This document shows, in pieces, positions 1-8,817 of a DNA stretch of 64,000 nucleotides. The position numbers and the translations under genes are program-made. Under the pieces are notes generated by a model that saw only the letters and a list, made by a program, of their open reading frames with translations, ran no database searches and was not told the DNA's origin. Source of the stretch: Flavobacterium channae (lineage in GTDB: Bacteria > Bacteroidota > Bacteroidia > Flavobacteriales > Flavobacteriaceae); assembly GCF_021172165.1 (NCBI RefSeq), contig NZ_CP089096.1, forward strand, positions 2,542,001-2,606,000, in the 5' to 3' direction. The first letter of the stretch is position 1; every line of letters begins with the position of its first letter.

Positions 1-85
1 ATGTTAAATTATGACATAAATCAAGAATTTATTTTTATAAATATAACATTTCACTATCTTCGTGTGATATTTTACAAGTTACAAA

Positions 86-1456
86 ATGAGACATGTTTTA
101 GTCATTGGAGCTGGTCGATCTGCATCATCTCTTATAAAATATTTATTAGATCATTCCGAAGAACAAAATCTACAAGTTACTATAAGTGATTTATCTGAAG
201 AGTTAGCAAAACAAAAGACTAATAATCACAAAAACGCAAGAGCTATTGCTTTTGACATTTTTAACGAAGCACAACGAAAAGAAGAAATTCAAAAAGCCGA
301 CATTGTGGTTTCGATGCTTCCAGCACATTTGCATTTAGAAGTTGCTAAAGATTGCATTACATATAAAAAGCACATGGTTACTGCTTCTTATATTAGCCCA
401 GCTATGCAAGAATTAGACAAGGTGGCCAAAGAAAAAAATTTGATTTTCATGAACGAAATTGGTCTTGATCCTGGTATCGACCACATGAGTGCTATGAAAG
501 TTTTAGATGAAATTCGAGAAAAAGGCGGCAACATTATTTTGTTTGAATCATTCTGTGGAGGATTGGTTGCTCCTGAAAGTGATACAAACTTATGGAACTA
601 CAAATTCACTTGGAATCCAAGAAATGTAGTTTTAGCTGGTCAAGGTGGCGCTGCAAAATTTATCCAAGAAGGCACTTACAAATACATTCCATATTCCAAA
701 TTATTCAGAAGAACCGAATTTTTGCATGTTGAAGGCTATGGCAGATTTGAAGCCTATGCAAATCGTGATTCATTAAAATACAGAAGTGTTTACGGATTAG
801 ATGATGCTTTAACTTGTTATCGCGGGACCATTAGAAGAGTGGGATATTCTAGAGCTTGGGATATTTTAGTTCAACTTGGAATGACAGATGATTCGTATAC
901 TATTGACAACTCTGAAAACATGACGTATCGCGAGTTTACCAATTCATTCTTACCATATCATCCAACAGATACAGTTGAAATTAAATTACGTCATGCGCAA
1001 AAAATAGATCAAGACGATATCATTTGGGACAAATTAGTAGAAATTGATTTATTCAATCCGACTAAAAAAATTGGATTAATAAAAGCTACTCCAGCACAAA
1101 TTTTAGAAAAAATATTATCTGAAAAATGGGCTTTGGAACCAAACGACAAAGATATGATTGTAATGTATCATAAATTTGGTTACGAATTAAACGGCGAGAA
1201 AAAACAAATCGATTCTACAATGGTTTGTATTGGAGACGACCAAACGTATACTGCCATGGCAAAAACCGTTGGTTTACCTGTAGCAATTGCTACTTTAAAA
1301 ATATTAAACAAAGAAATTACAACACCAGGAGTTCAATTACCAATTACTAAAGAGGTTTATGATCCTATCTTAAAAGAATTAGAAGATTATGGTGTGATTT
1401 TTAAAGAAACTAAGGTTCCTTATTTAGGCTACAATCCACTAAATATAAAGAATTAA
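86..1456 (+). CDS. Saccharopine dehydrogenase family protein
   Basis: A 456-residue protein that opens with a Rossmann nucleotide-binding fold: a beta strand followed by GAGRSAS at about residues 7-13. The length and the overall pattern, with NEIGLDPGIDHM near residue 125, fit the monofunctional saccharopine dehydrogenase family, which links lysine and glutamate through saccharopine using NAD(P). Whether it acts in lysine breakdown or on another substrate cannot be told from sequence. The ATG at 86 is chosen because the Rossmann strand starts at once. A near-match to the -7 element (TATCTTCG, 55-62) lies upstream. An Lrp-type regulator follows after a terminator, which fits an amino-acid catabolic role. 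Confidence 0.88.
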   Translation: MRHVLVIGAGRSASSLIKYLLDHSEEQNLQVTISDLSEELAKQKTNNHKNARAIAFDIFNEAQRKEEIQKADIVVSMLPAHLHLEVAKDCITYKKHMVTASYISPAMQELDKVAKEKNLIFMNEIGLDPGIDHMSAMKVLDEIREKGGNIILFESFCGGLVAPESDTNLWNYKFTWNPRNVVLAGQGGAAKFIQEGTYKYIPYSKLFRRTEFLHVEGYGRFEAYANRDSLKYRSVYGLDDALTCYRGTIRRVGYSRAWDILVQLGMTDDSYTIDNSENMTYREFTNSFLPYHPTDTVEIKLRHAQKIDQDDIIWDKLVEIDLFNPTKKIGLIKATPAQILEKILSEKWALEPNDKDMIVMYHKFGYELNGEKKQIDSTMVCIGDDQTYTAMAKTVGLPVAIATLKILNKEITTPGVQLPITKEVYDPILKELEDYGVIFKETKVPYLGYNPLNIKN

Positions 1457-1476
1457 GTAATTATTATTCTAAAATT

Positions 1477-1509
1477 AATCCGAAATCATAACTGGTTTCG
1501 GATTTTTTT
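1477..1509 (+). terminator. Rho-independent terminator after saccharopine dehydrogenase
   Basis: A nine-base perfect stem, AATCCGAAA (1477-1485) with TTTCGGATT (1496-1504), a ten-base loop and then a T run. It separates the dehydrogenase from the Lrp gene. Confidence 0.85.
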
Positions 1510-1557
1510 ATTTCAATTACAACCAATTTTGTATTTTTACTTTCAAATAAATCCAAT

Positions 1558-2028
1558 ATGAAGATAAATCACTTACAAATTGAAATTGATGGCATCGACA
1601 AAGAAATTCTTCGTTATTTGATGGAAGATGCCCGAAAACCCATTTTACAGATTGCTAATAAAATTGGAATTTCAGGCGCTGCTATCCATCAACGCTTGCG
1701 AAAACTAGAACAAGCTGGTGTTATCGCAGGTTCAAAATTTGTAGTAGACACCAAAGTTCTAGGTTATAGCACTTTGGCTTTTATTGGAATTTATTTAGAA
1801 AAAGCGTCAAGTAATCCAGATGTTGTAAAAGAGTTGAAAAAAATACCCGAAGTTTTAGAATGTCATTACACCACAGGAAACTGGAGTATTTTAATTAAGC
1901 TAATTTGTAAAGACAATGAACACTTGATGCAATTACTTAATAAAAAAATCCAACCAATTGATGGTGTTTCCAGAACAGAAACTTATATTTCATTGGAACA
2001 ACAAATAGAAAGACAAATTCAGTTGTAA
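1558..2028 (+). CDS. Lrp/AsnC family transcriptional regulator
   Basis: A 156-residue protein with the standard two-part Lrp/AsnC build. An N-terminal helix-turn-helix spans about residues 12-56 (IDKEILRYL, then QIANKIGISGAAIHQRL). A C-terminal ligand-binding and oligomerisation (RAM) domain spans about residues 70-150. Such proteins respond to amino acids and often control a neighbouring metabolic gene. Here the saccharopine dehydrogenase upstream is a plausible target (inference). The gene stands alone between two terminators. Confidence 0.9.
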   Translation: MKINHLQIEIDGIDKEILRYLMEDARKPILQIANKIGISGAAIHQRLRKLEQAGVIAGSKFVVDTKVLGYSTLAFIGIYLEKASSNPDVVKELKKIPEVLECHYTTGNWSILIKLICKDNEHLMQLLNKKIQPIDGVSRTETYISLEQQIERQIQL

Positions 2029-2056
2029 ATTTCAATTACAATTTCAAAAATCAATA

Positions 2057-2088
2057 AAAAACCCAAATTCTTATCGAATTTGGGTTTT
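2057..2088. terminator. Bidirectional terminator between convergent genes
   Basis: Stem AAAACCCAAATTC / GAATTTGGGTTTT with a five-base loop TTATC. There is an A run on the left and a T run on the right, so it can end both the Lrp gene (plus) and the zinc protease gene (minus). Confidence 0.85.
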
Positions 2089-2107
2089 AAAATATTATAA
2101 GTAATCC

Positions 2108-2797
2108 TTAATCTCTACTTGCTCCTACATATCGCATTACGTAGTAAAGCAACGTTGCAATTGAACCAATTGCAGCAACTAAATACGTACGAGCAGCCCA
2201 TTTTAAAGAATCTTCTGCACCAGCATATTCTTGCTGACTTACCATATTTTTGTTTTTTAACCAAGCTAACGCTCTATTACTTGCATCGTATTCTACAGGT
2301 AATGTAATAATTGAAAATAAAGTGGTAACAGCAAACAACACAATTCCAACTAATAATAATGAAGGGAATTTATTAATCAATAAGATTCCTGCGATTAAAA
2401 CCCATTGTACTAACATTGAAGAAATTTGAACTGCCGGCACCATTTTAGAACGCATTGTTAACCAACTATACGCTTGTGCATGTTGTACCGCGTGACCACA
2501 TTCGTGAGCCGCAACCGCAGCAGCAGCAGCATTTCTTTGGTTATAAACCGCTTCAGACAAATTAACGGTTTTATCCGCTGGATTGTAGTGGTCTGTTAAT
2601 CTACCTGGTGTAGAAATTACACGCACATCATGAATGCCATGATCGGCTAACATTTTTTCCGCAATTTCAGCTCCACTCATTCCGTTTCTTAAATGAACTT
2701 TTGAATAGTAATCAAACTTAGATTGAAGTCGATTAGAAACCAACCAACTCACAAGCATTACTATACCACCAATAATCATTGAACCTAAATCAAACAT
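2108..2797 (-). CDS. Membrane zinc metallopeptidase, YugP/DUF-type Zn_peptidase_2 family
   Basis: A 229-residue protein with the metallopeptidase motif HECGH at residues 98-102: two zinc-binding histidines and the catalytic glutamate. A hydrophobic N-terminal segment (about residues 5-22) and further membrane segments after residue 120 place it in the inner membrane. This matches the YugP-like neutral zinc peptidase family, whose substrate is unknown. It is transcribed alone on the minus strand and ends at a shared terminator. Confidence 0.85.
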   Translation of the reverse strand: MFDLGSMIIGGIVMLVSWLVSNRLQSKFDYYSKVHLRNGMSGAEIAEKMLADHGIHDVRVISTPGRLTDHYNPADKTVNLSEAVYNQRNAAAAAVAAHECGHAVQHAQAYSWLTMRSKMVPAVQISSMLVQWVLIAGILLINKFPSLLLVGIVLFAVTTLFSIITLPVEYDASNRALAWLKNKNMVSQQEYAGAEDSLKWAARTYLVAAIGSIATLLYYVMRYVGASRD

Positions 2798-2896
2798 ATC
2801 TTGTATTTTTTATTTTAAAATTTATTAAATCAATTGCAAATTATAAGCCAAATTTACAAAATGACAATTTGGCATTAGTTAAATATTTCTAAAATA

Positions 2897-3085
2897 CTAA
2901 CGACACAACGTAACAAAAGCTATTAACTCCATAGTTTCGTAATAGGTAAATGAAACACTTACAACTTCAAAACCTTCATTTGCTTTTTTATTCAAGAATT
3001 GTTCTACTTCTTTTGCCAATTCTTCTTTCATGCTTCCAGAAAAACCAGCTGATTTCTTTAGAACGTGTACTTCGTGTTTTTTCAT
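2897..3085 (-). CDS. Small conserved protein, DUF4177-like
   Basis: A 62-residue protein that begins MKKHEVHVLK. It has a central segment KKANEGFEVVSVSF followed by a strand ending AFVTLCR. The order (strand, helix, then a gly-phe/trp-glu-val-val turn and two strands) resembles the small DUF4177 family, of unknown function. There is no signal peptide and no Cys pair. A terminator of the upstream gene separates it from 3200-3796, so it probably has its own promoter. The family assignment is tentative, but the ATG and the clean intergenic borders support a real gene. Confidence 0.6.
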   Translation of the reverse strand: MKKHEVHVLKKSAGFSGSMKEELAKEVEQFLNKKANEGFEVVSVSFTYYETMELIAFVTLCR

Positions 3086-3152
3086 AACTTAAATTTATTA
3101 TTATACGTAAAAAAAACAAAATGTTACATAAAAAGTAAAATTTACCAAAAAC

Positions 3153-3181
3153 AAAAAAGCCTTCTTTTGCAAGAAGGCTTT
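3153..3181 (-). terminator. Terminator of the coiled-coil membrane protein gene
   Basis: Stem AAAGCCTTCTT (3156-3166) with AAGAAGGCTTT (3171-3181), loop TTGC, and an A run at 3153-3158 that is the U tail on the minus strand. Confidence 0.85.
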
Positions 3182-3199
3182 AACACTAAACATATCTAA

Positions 3200-3796
3200 T
3201 TAAGATGCATCTCTTAACTCATTGGTTTTTTTTATTTCATCAAACAATTGTCTTCTTAAACTTTGTTCGCGTTCTATACAAACTCTTCTAAAATTTTCAT
3301 ATTCATCTTCTAATTCTTGCAAAACCAATTTAGAACTTTCTGTTACTTCATTTGCTTTTTTAAATCGGAAATACATCGCTGCGCCAAACAATAATAACCC
3401 CAAAAATATTGTCCAAACAAAAACAGAATATGTTTCTCTACTGATAGCCATCCCAAAAAGACTAACACTTGCACTATCCTGAATTAACATTTGATTGATA
3501 TTAATCAACTCTGACATTTCTTGTTGCAAAACCAAAAGTTCTTTTTCGTTTTCAACCAGTTTATCTTTTATCGCAAGTTGATTAGTTTGTTGATGTTGAA
3601 TATAATTATGAAGATGTGATTGAAAATCCAAAGCATCTGCCTTATTGATCATCTTATAATCTTTGTAGCTAGAGGAATTATTAAATAAAGTGGAAAACTT
3701 TTTTGACAAATTACTGTCCGAAACTTGTGCATTTAAATTGAACACAAAACAAGAAATCAGAAAAAGTACTACTGAAATACTGACATTTTTCTTCAT
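3200..3796 (-). CDS. Secreted/inner-membrane coiled-coil protein of unknown function
   Basis: A 198-residue protein with a signal peptide (about residues 1-23, ending NLNAQ). A periplasmic helical stretch with heptad-like spacing follows (about residues 70-105). One transmembrane helix lies near residues 126-144 (VFVWTIFLGLLLFGAAMYF), and a charged cytoplasmic coiled coil ends the protein (about 150-198). Related flavobacterial proteins with this plan are, as I recall, sometimes labelled tRNA (guanine-N1)-methyltransferase; nothing here looks like a methyltransferase, so that label should not be carried over. A 9-bp inverted repeat lies 63-101 bases upstream of its start. Confidence 0.7.
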   Translation of the reverse strand: MKKNVSISVVLFLISCFVFNLNAQVSDSNLSKKFSTLFNNSSSYKDYKMINKADALDFQSHLHNYIQHQQTNQLAIKDKLVENEKELLVLQQEMSELININQMLIQDSASVSLFGMAISRETYSVFVWTIFLGLLLFGAAMYFRFKKANEVTESSKLVLQELEDEYENFRRVCIEREQSLRRQLFDEIKKTNELRDAS

Positions 3797-3858
3797 AGTT
3801 TATCGATTTGGGGGATTAATAAAACTAGTGAATTATATAAATAATAAACCCTATTTAA

Positions 3859-3897
3859 TTGTTTGATTTCTAAATATATGCATTTTATATCAAACAA
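3859..3897. repeat. Inverted repeat upstream of the coiled-coil protein gene
   Basis: TTGTTTGAT (3859-3867) and ATCAAACAA (3889-3897) are perfect inverted arms with a 21-base AT-rich spacer. They lie in the 248-base gap between leuS and 3796. The repeat could be an operator or hairpin; no function is shown. Confidence 0.4.
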
Positions 3898-3992
3898 CAT
3901 GAGTTTAACATCATAAAATATAAAAATTTAACAAAAAATATGTTTTTTATACCCAAAACAAACAGATTTTGTCAAAATTTTCTATGCCAAAT

Positions 3993-4021
3993 AAAAAACC
4001 CCAAACTTTTTAAGTTTGGGG
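3993..4021 (-). terminator. leuS terminator
   Basis: Stem CCCCAAACTT (3999-4008) with AAGTTTGGGG (4012-4021), a three-base loop, and a six-A run at 3993-3998 that forms the U tail on the minus strand. Confidence 0.85.
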
Positions 4022-4044
4022 GTTGAAAGAAATATTCTTTATGA

Positions 4045-6894
4045 TTACCCTACTAAATTAATAATCTTTCCAGGAACGATGATTACTTTATTAGGTGTTC
4101 TTCCTTGTAATTGATTTTGCGTTCTTTCATCAGCCATTACAATTTCTTCAATTTGAGCAGCTGTTAAATCTAATGGCAATTTAATTGTAAAACGCATTTT
4201 TCCGTTGAATGAAACCGGATATTCTTTTTCGCTTTCAATTAAATATTTTTCCTCAAATTTAGGGAAAGCAACTGTTGAAATTGAACCTTCATGACCTAAA
4301 GCACTCCATAACTCTTCTGCAATATGTGGTGCATAAGGCGAAACTAAAACTGCTAAGGGTTCTAAAATAGCTCTGTGATTGCATTTTAATTGCGATAATT
4401 CGTTTACACAAATCATAAATTGAGAAACAGAAGTATTAAACGAGAAATTCTCAATATCTTCCGTTACTTTCTTAATGGTTTTATGTAACGATTTGTACAT
4501 TTCTGCCGTTGGTTCGTCATCTTTTACAACAGAACCATTGTCATCAAAATACAAACGCCATAGTTTTTTTAAGAAACCAGAAACTCCTGTAATTCCTGCT
4601 GTATTCCAAGGTTTCGCTTGTTCTAATGGCCCTAAAAACATTTCATACAAACGCAACGTATCCGCACCATATTCTTCACAAATATCATCTGGATTGACTA
4701 CATTGTATTTCGATTTTGACATTTTTTCTACTTCGCGACCTACAATGTATTTTCCATCTTCTAACACAAATTCAGCGTTTTTATAATCTGAATATAAAGG
4801 ATGCGCTTTGAATTTTTCGATGTCTAATTCGTTGGTGATGTCATTAATACATGATAAATCAACGTGAATTGGATGAACATTTTTATCTTTAATTAATCCT
4901 TTAGAATATAATGTTTTTGAATCTTCACTTCTGTAAACAAAAGCACTCATTCCCAAAATCATTCCTTGATTGATTAATTTTTTGAATGGTTCTTCTGTTG
5001 GCGCAACACCTCTATCTTTTAAAAATTTGTTCCAAAAACGAGAATACAACAAGTGACCAGTTGCGTGCTCGCTTCCTCCAATATATAAATCTACATTTTC
5101 CCAATATTTTAAAGCATCCTCGCTAGCAAATTCGTTGTCGTTGTGAGCATCCATATAACGCATCCAATACCAAGACGAACCTGCCCAACCTGGCATGGTG
5201 TTCAATTCTAATGGGAATACATTTACATTGTCAATTAAATCATTGCTAACTACAGCATTTGCATTTGTATCCCAAGCCCAAACCGTTGCATTTCCTAATG
5301 GTGGCTGACCATCTTCTGTTGGTAAATATTTTTCAACTTCTGGTAAAACAATTGGCAAATGTTTTTTGTCAATCATTTGTGGCAAACCATTTACATAATA
5401 CACTGGGAAAGGTTCACCCCAATATCTTTGACGAGAGAAAACAGCATCGCGTAAACGGTAATTTACTTTGGCTTTTCCTGCTCCTATTTTTTCTAACTCT
5501 TCGATTACTTTTTTCGTTCCATTTTTGCAATCCAATCCGTTTAAGAAATCAGAATCTACTAGTTCGAAACCACCTTTTTCACCAAAAGCTGCTTCAGAAA
5601 TATCTTGATTAAAAATATTTTTAATAGCTGGCATTCCGTTTGTTCCTTTGAAGAAATTAGCAAACGCATAATCGCGCTCATCACCACAAGGAACCGCCAT
5701 AACAGCACCCGTTCCGTAACCTGCCAACACGTAATCGCCAATCCAAACCGGAATTGGTTCTTTAGTAAATGGATGTTCGGCATACGCTCCAGTAAAAACT
5801 CCTGAAATGGTTTTAACATCAGCCATACGCTCTCTTTCTGAACGCTTTGCAGTTGCTTCAATATAAGCTTCAACCGCTTCCTTTTGTTCTGGAGTTGTAA
5901 TTTGAGCTACCAATTCGTGTTCTGGCGCTAACGTCATAAACGTAACACCAAAAATCGTATCAGGACGCGTTGTAAATACTTCGATTGTTGCTGGAAGTTG
6001 GAAGTTAGAAGATGGAAGAACGTTAAAAGTCACACTTGCTCCTACACTTTTCCCAATCCAGTTACGTTGCGATTCTTTAATCGATTCACTCCAATCAATC
6101 GTTTCTAAACCTTGTAACAAACGTTCTGCATAAGCTGAAATTCGCATCGACCATTGTGTCATTTTTTTACGAATAACAGGATGTCCACCACGCTCCGAAA
6201 CACCATTTACGATTTCGTCATTTGCTAAAACAGTTCCTAAAGCCGGACACCAGTTTACTTCTGTTTCTGCTAAATACGTTAATCTATATTGTAATAAGAT
6301 TTTTTGTTGCTCTTCTGAAGAAAATGCATCCCATTCTGCTGAAGTAAATGATACAATATTGTCATCACAAACCGCATTTACATTTGCGTTTCCTTCCGCT
6401 TGGAATTTTTCTACTAACGTAGAGATATCTTCCGCTTGGTTGGTATCATTGTTATACCATGAATTGAACAATTGGATAAAAATCCATTGTGTCCATTTGT
6501 AATAATCAGGATTTGAAGTACGTACTTCACGACTCCAATCAAATGAAAAACCAATTTTATCTAATTGCTCACGATAACGCGCAATATTCTCTTTAGTTGT
6601 TTTTTCTGGATGTTGACCTGTTTGAATGGCATATTGTTCCGCTGGTAAACCAAAAGAATCATAACCTTGTGGATGCAAAACATTGAATCCTTGATGTCTT
6701 TTATAACGCGCCACAATATCAGAAGCAATGTAACCTAGTGGATGCCCAACGTGTAATCCTGCTCCAGATGGATAAGGAAACATGTCTAATACATAGTATT
6801 TTGGCTTTTCAGAATTATTTTTAGCAGCAAAAGTTTGGTTTTCTGCCCAATATTGTTGCCATTTGGCTTCGATTTTTTCGTGATGGTATTTCAT
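4045..6894 (-). CDS. leuS: Leucyl-tRNA synthetase
   Basis: A 949-residue class I aminoacyl-tRNA synthetase that charges tRNA-Leu in the cytoplasm. The HIGH signature appears as HVGH at residues 48-51 after FPYPSGAGL, and KMSKS lies near residue 724. The long insert between them includes the CP1 editing domain (about residues 230-440, with TTRPDTIFG). It also includes a Bacteroidota-type insert just before KMSKS (about residues 650-710), which explains why it is longer than the E. coli enzyme. The C terminus carries the anticodon-binding helical bundle. It is monocistronic, with its own terminator, and a -7 element TATTTTTG on the minus strand lies about 100 bases upstream. Confidence 0.97.
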   Translation of the reverse strand: MKYHHEKIEAKWQQYWAENQTFAAKNNSEKPKYYVLDMFPYPSGAGLHVGHPLGYIASDIVARYKRHQGFNVLHPQGYDSFGLPAEQYAIQTGQHPEKTTKENIARYREQLDKIGFSFDWSREVRTSNPDYYKWTQWIFIQLFNSWYNNDTNQAEDISTLVEKFQAEGNANVNAVCDDNIVSFTSAEWDAFSSEEQQKILLQYRLTYLAETEVNWCPALGTVLANDEIVNGVSERGGHPVIRKKMTQWSMRISAYAERLLQGLETIDWSESIKESQRNWIGKSVGASVTFNVLPSSNFQLPATIEVFTTRPDTIFGVTFMTLAPEHELVAQITTPEQKEAVEAYIEATAKRSERERMADVKTISGVFTGAYAEHPFTKEPIPVWIGDYVLAGYGTGAVMAVPCGDERDYAFANFFKGTNGMPAIKNIFNQDISEAAFGEKGGFELVDSDFLNGLDCKNGTKKVIEELEKIGAGKAKVNYRLRDAVFSRQRYWGEPFPVYYVNGLPQMIDKKHLPIVLPEVEKYLPTEDGQPPLGNATVWAWDTNANAVVSNDLIDNVNVFPLELNTMPGWAGSSWYWMRYMDAHNDNEFASEDALKYWENVDLYIGGSEHATGHLLYSRFWNKFLKDRGVAPTEEPFKKLINQGMILGMSAFVYRSEDSKTLYSKGLIKDKNVHPIHVDLSCINDITNELDIEKFKAHPLYSDYKNAEFVLEDGKYIVGREVEKMSKSKYNVVNPDDICEEYGADTLRLYEMFLGPLEQAKPWNTAGITGVSGFLKKLWRLYFDDNGSVVKDDEPTAEMYKSLHKTIKKVTEDIENFSFNTSVSQFMICVNELSQLKCNHRAILEPLAVLVSPYAPHIAEELWSALGHEGSISTVAFPKFEEKYLIESEKEYPVSFNGKMRFTIKLPLDLTAAQIEEIVMADERTQNQLQGRTPNKVIIVPGKIINLVG

Positions 6895-6929
6895 TCGTCG
6901 TTTTTATTGTTTTTTAATGGTCTCATGCT

Positions 6930-6946
6930 TTCGCAAGCTCAAGTCA
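6930..6946. repeat. Possible degenerate copy of a dispersed flavobacterial repeat
   Basis: TTCGCAAGCTCAAGTCA resembles TTCGACAAGCTCAGGGTGA at 33064-33082, with one base missing and a few changes. It lies in the leuS leader and can form a short GCTT/AAGC hairpin. Confidence 0.3.
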
Positions 6947-6972
6947 TTTATAACATTGTCGTTTTTCTGTAA

Positions 6973-6985
6973 TCGGTTTAACCGA
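6973..6985. promoter_or_regulatory. Palindrome at the leuS transcription start
   Basis: TCGGTT-T-AACCGA is a perfect 13-base dyad just downstream of the minus-strand -7 element at 6997-7004. It would fall at roughly +6 to +18 of the leuS transcript. It may be an operator or a small 5' hairpin. Confidence 0.35.
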
Positions 6986-6996
6986 AAAATAAGGTG

Positions 6997-7004
6997 CAAA
7001 AATA
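6997..7004 (-). promoter_or_regulatory. leuS promoter -7 element
   Basis: CAAAAATA on the plus strand reads TATTTTTG on the minus strand, an exact TAnnTTTG match. It lies about 100 bases before the leuS ATG. No convincing -33 TTG was found at the usual distance. Confidence 0.5.
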
Positions 7005-7027
7005 CGTTTTATAAAACTTTTATAAAA

Positions 7028-8701
7028 CTAATCTTTAAAATATAAAGTACCGTTTGGATTTGCATATCCTTTGAAATTTCCATTTTCATCTTCAAGTGCA
7101 ATATAATCGATCGCTTCTAACAGAGAAATTCCTTTTTTTCCACTCCCAACAGCATATCTAATTTCTTTAACTGAATAAGGATAATAAGACGGCAACAATG
7201 TCAGGACATAATCAGAGCCACTATAATAGCTAATATATGCCGAATGTTGATTCCCTTTTTTTACTTTTAAAAAACTTTGATTTTCTGAATTGAATCTAAT
7301 ATCATCAAAATCGATTGGTAATTTAATTTCTTTTTCATCTGAAGAAGTAGCAAATAATTTTTCCGAAATTAATCCATACAGATTGTTTTTCTTTACCAAA
7401 AATATTTGTTCTTTAACAATAGGAGTTATAGTAAATCCTAATTTTACTTCATCATATTCAAATGGCAAAACAACAGTATGTTTAGCATCAATAACGCCAT
7501 ATTTCATGATTTTTGTTTTCTTATCTAAAACTCCAACTTTGAAATAACTTTTAGAACTATAATCAAATTTCTTTTCAGATTTCATTGGCTCTAAGAAATC
7601 ATATTCTAAACTTTTTTGAAATGGATATTTATAAATTAAACCAAATTTATTCTTCTTCTGATAAATAATGTAATTAAAGTACCCTTGTATTGAATCCGAA
7701 AATGGCTTTTCATCTACAATAGCACCTTTTGATTTAAACACTTCTATTTTATCAACTTTAAATGGGAATTTTACAGTTTTTTTATTCTTATTAACGCTAT
7801 TTGTAATTTCAATTTGACCTTCTTTTAACACATAATTGTAATAAGAATTCCCTTTTGGTTTTTTTCTAATGTCCTTTTTTTGATCTGGCACATCACCACT
7901 TCCTAATCCTGTTCCTAAATAAACTTGTGGTTCATCTATAACAATTTCGCTTCCCATATCTGGAACAGCTACATTGTCATCATAACCTTCATATCTATTC
8001 TTTTTCTTTTGAATACCAGTATTTTCTAAAATGTACTGGCTATCTTTTTTTTCATCTAAAAGAATTATTTGACTTCCTTCAATTTTAAAGTATTTGGTTT
8101 CAGTATTACTTACTGCAGTTTGCTTAATGTAAGCAATTGCTAATTCTTCTTTTGATTTTTTATTATCTAACTCAATTGAGAAAACATCTTTTATTACATA
8201 ACTCAACTTATCTTTATCATAATAATCAAGGTTTACCAACGATTCTTTACCATCAAGATTTCTTACATGAAACCCAATTATAAATGTATCTGCGAATCGC
8301 TTGTCATTTCCTTTGATTGCTTTTAAAGAAGAAAGTGGTTTATTTATTAAAAGTTCACCATTAATATTGTATAGAAATTGTTGTTCTTTTTTTAATGAAT
8401 CTTTTTTAATAGCAATTATTAAATTATGAGAGACATAAATCAAATCTTGAAATTCAACTGGAATAATATTTTTAAAACCTGAATAAATTCCAATATTATT
8501 ATTCGACTTAACTTCAAAAAAATCATACGATTTACCACGTACATTTTTAACAACATCGTATGTTGGCTTAACTAAAACCAAAGCTTTTTCATTACACAAA
8601 CCCCATAAATTTCCTTCTCGGTAAGGAAAAATCTTTTCTTGGGCATTTAAAACAATTGTAAAAAATAATAAAAATGAAAAAATCTTAAATTTTGATGTCA
8701 T
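7028..8701 (-). CDS. Secreted WG-repeat protein
   Basis: A 557-residue protein with a signal peptide (about residues 1-20, ending VLNAQ). Several repeats follow of the type x-W/F/Y-G-L-hydrophobic, then an Asp/Tyr-rich turn: NLWGLCNEK near residue 29, NKFGLIYKY near 360, MKYGVIDAK near 400 and NLYGLISEK near 438. These match WG beta-propeller-like repeats, a family without a known activity. No T9SS sorting tail, lipobox or transmembrane helix is evident, so a periplasmic or outer-membrane-associated location is likely. It is a single gene, divergent from ftsX. Function is not recognised beyond the repeat type. Confidence 0.7.
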   Translation of the reverse strand: MTSKFKIFSFLLFFTIVLNAQEKIFPYREGNLWGLCNEKALVLVKPTYDVVKNVRGKSYDFFEVKSNNNIGIYSGFKNIIPVEFQDLIYVSHNLIIAIKKDSLKKEQQFLYNINGELLINKPLSSLKAIKGNDKRFADTFIIGFHVRNLDGKESLVNLDYYDKDKLSYVIKDVFSIELDNKKSKEELAIAYIKQTAVSNTETKYFKIEGSQIILLDEKKDSQYILENTGIQKKKNRYEGYDDNVAVPDMGSEIVIDEPQVYLGTGLGSGDVPDQKKDIRKKPKGNSYYNYVLKEGQIEITNSVNKNKKTVKFPFKVDKIEVFKSKGAIVDEKPFSDSIQGYFNYIIYQKKNKFGLIYKYPFQKSLEYDFLEPMKSEKKFDYSSKSYFKVGVLDKKTKIMKYGVIDAKHTVVLPFEYDEVKLGFTITPIVKEQIFLVKKNNLYGLISEKLFATSSDEKEIKLPIDFDDIRFNSENQSFLKVKKGNQHSAYISYYSGSDYVLTLLPSYYPYSVKEIRYAVGSGKKGISLLEAIDYIALEDENGNFKGYANPNGTLYFKD

Positions 8702-8817
8702 TTTAAAGAATTTAAAGGTTCAAATTTAAAGATAATAAATACTAAAGTTAAAACTTTGTTGTTATATTCTATGTAAACAAAATTTCTTTACTATTTTTAC
8801 GGCTTAAATACAATTAT

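Noticed and set aside
1..189. 62-codon open frame at the left edge
   Set aside because: It overlaps the start of the saccharopine dehydrogenase in another frame, has no family features and mixes upstream AT-rich sequence with coding sequence read out of frame.
5259..5873. Open frames of 66-117 codons on both strands inside leuS
   Set aside because: All lie within the well-supported leuS coding sequence and show no independent start signals or domains.
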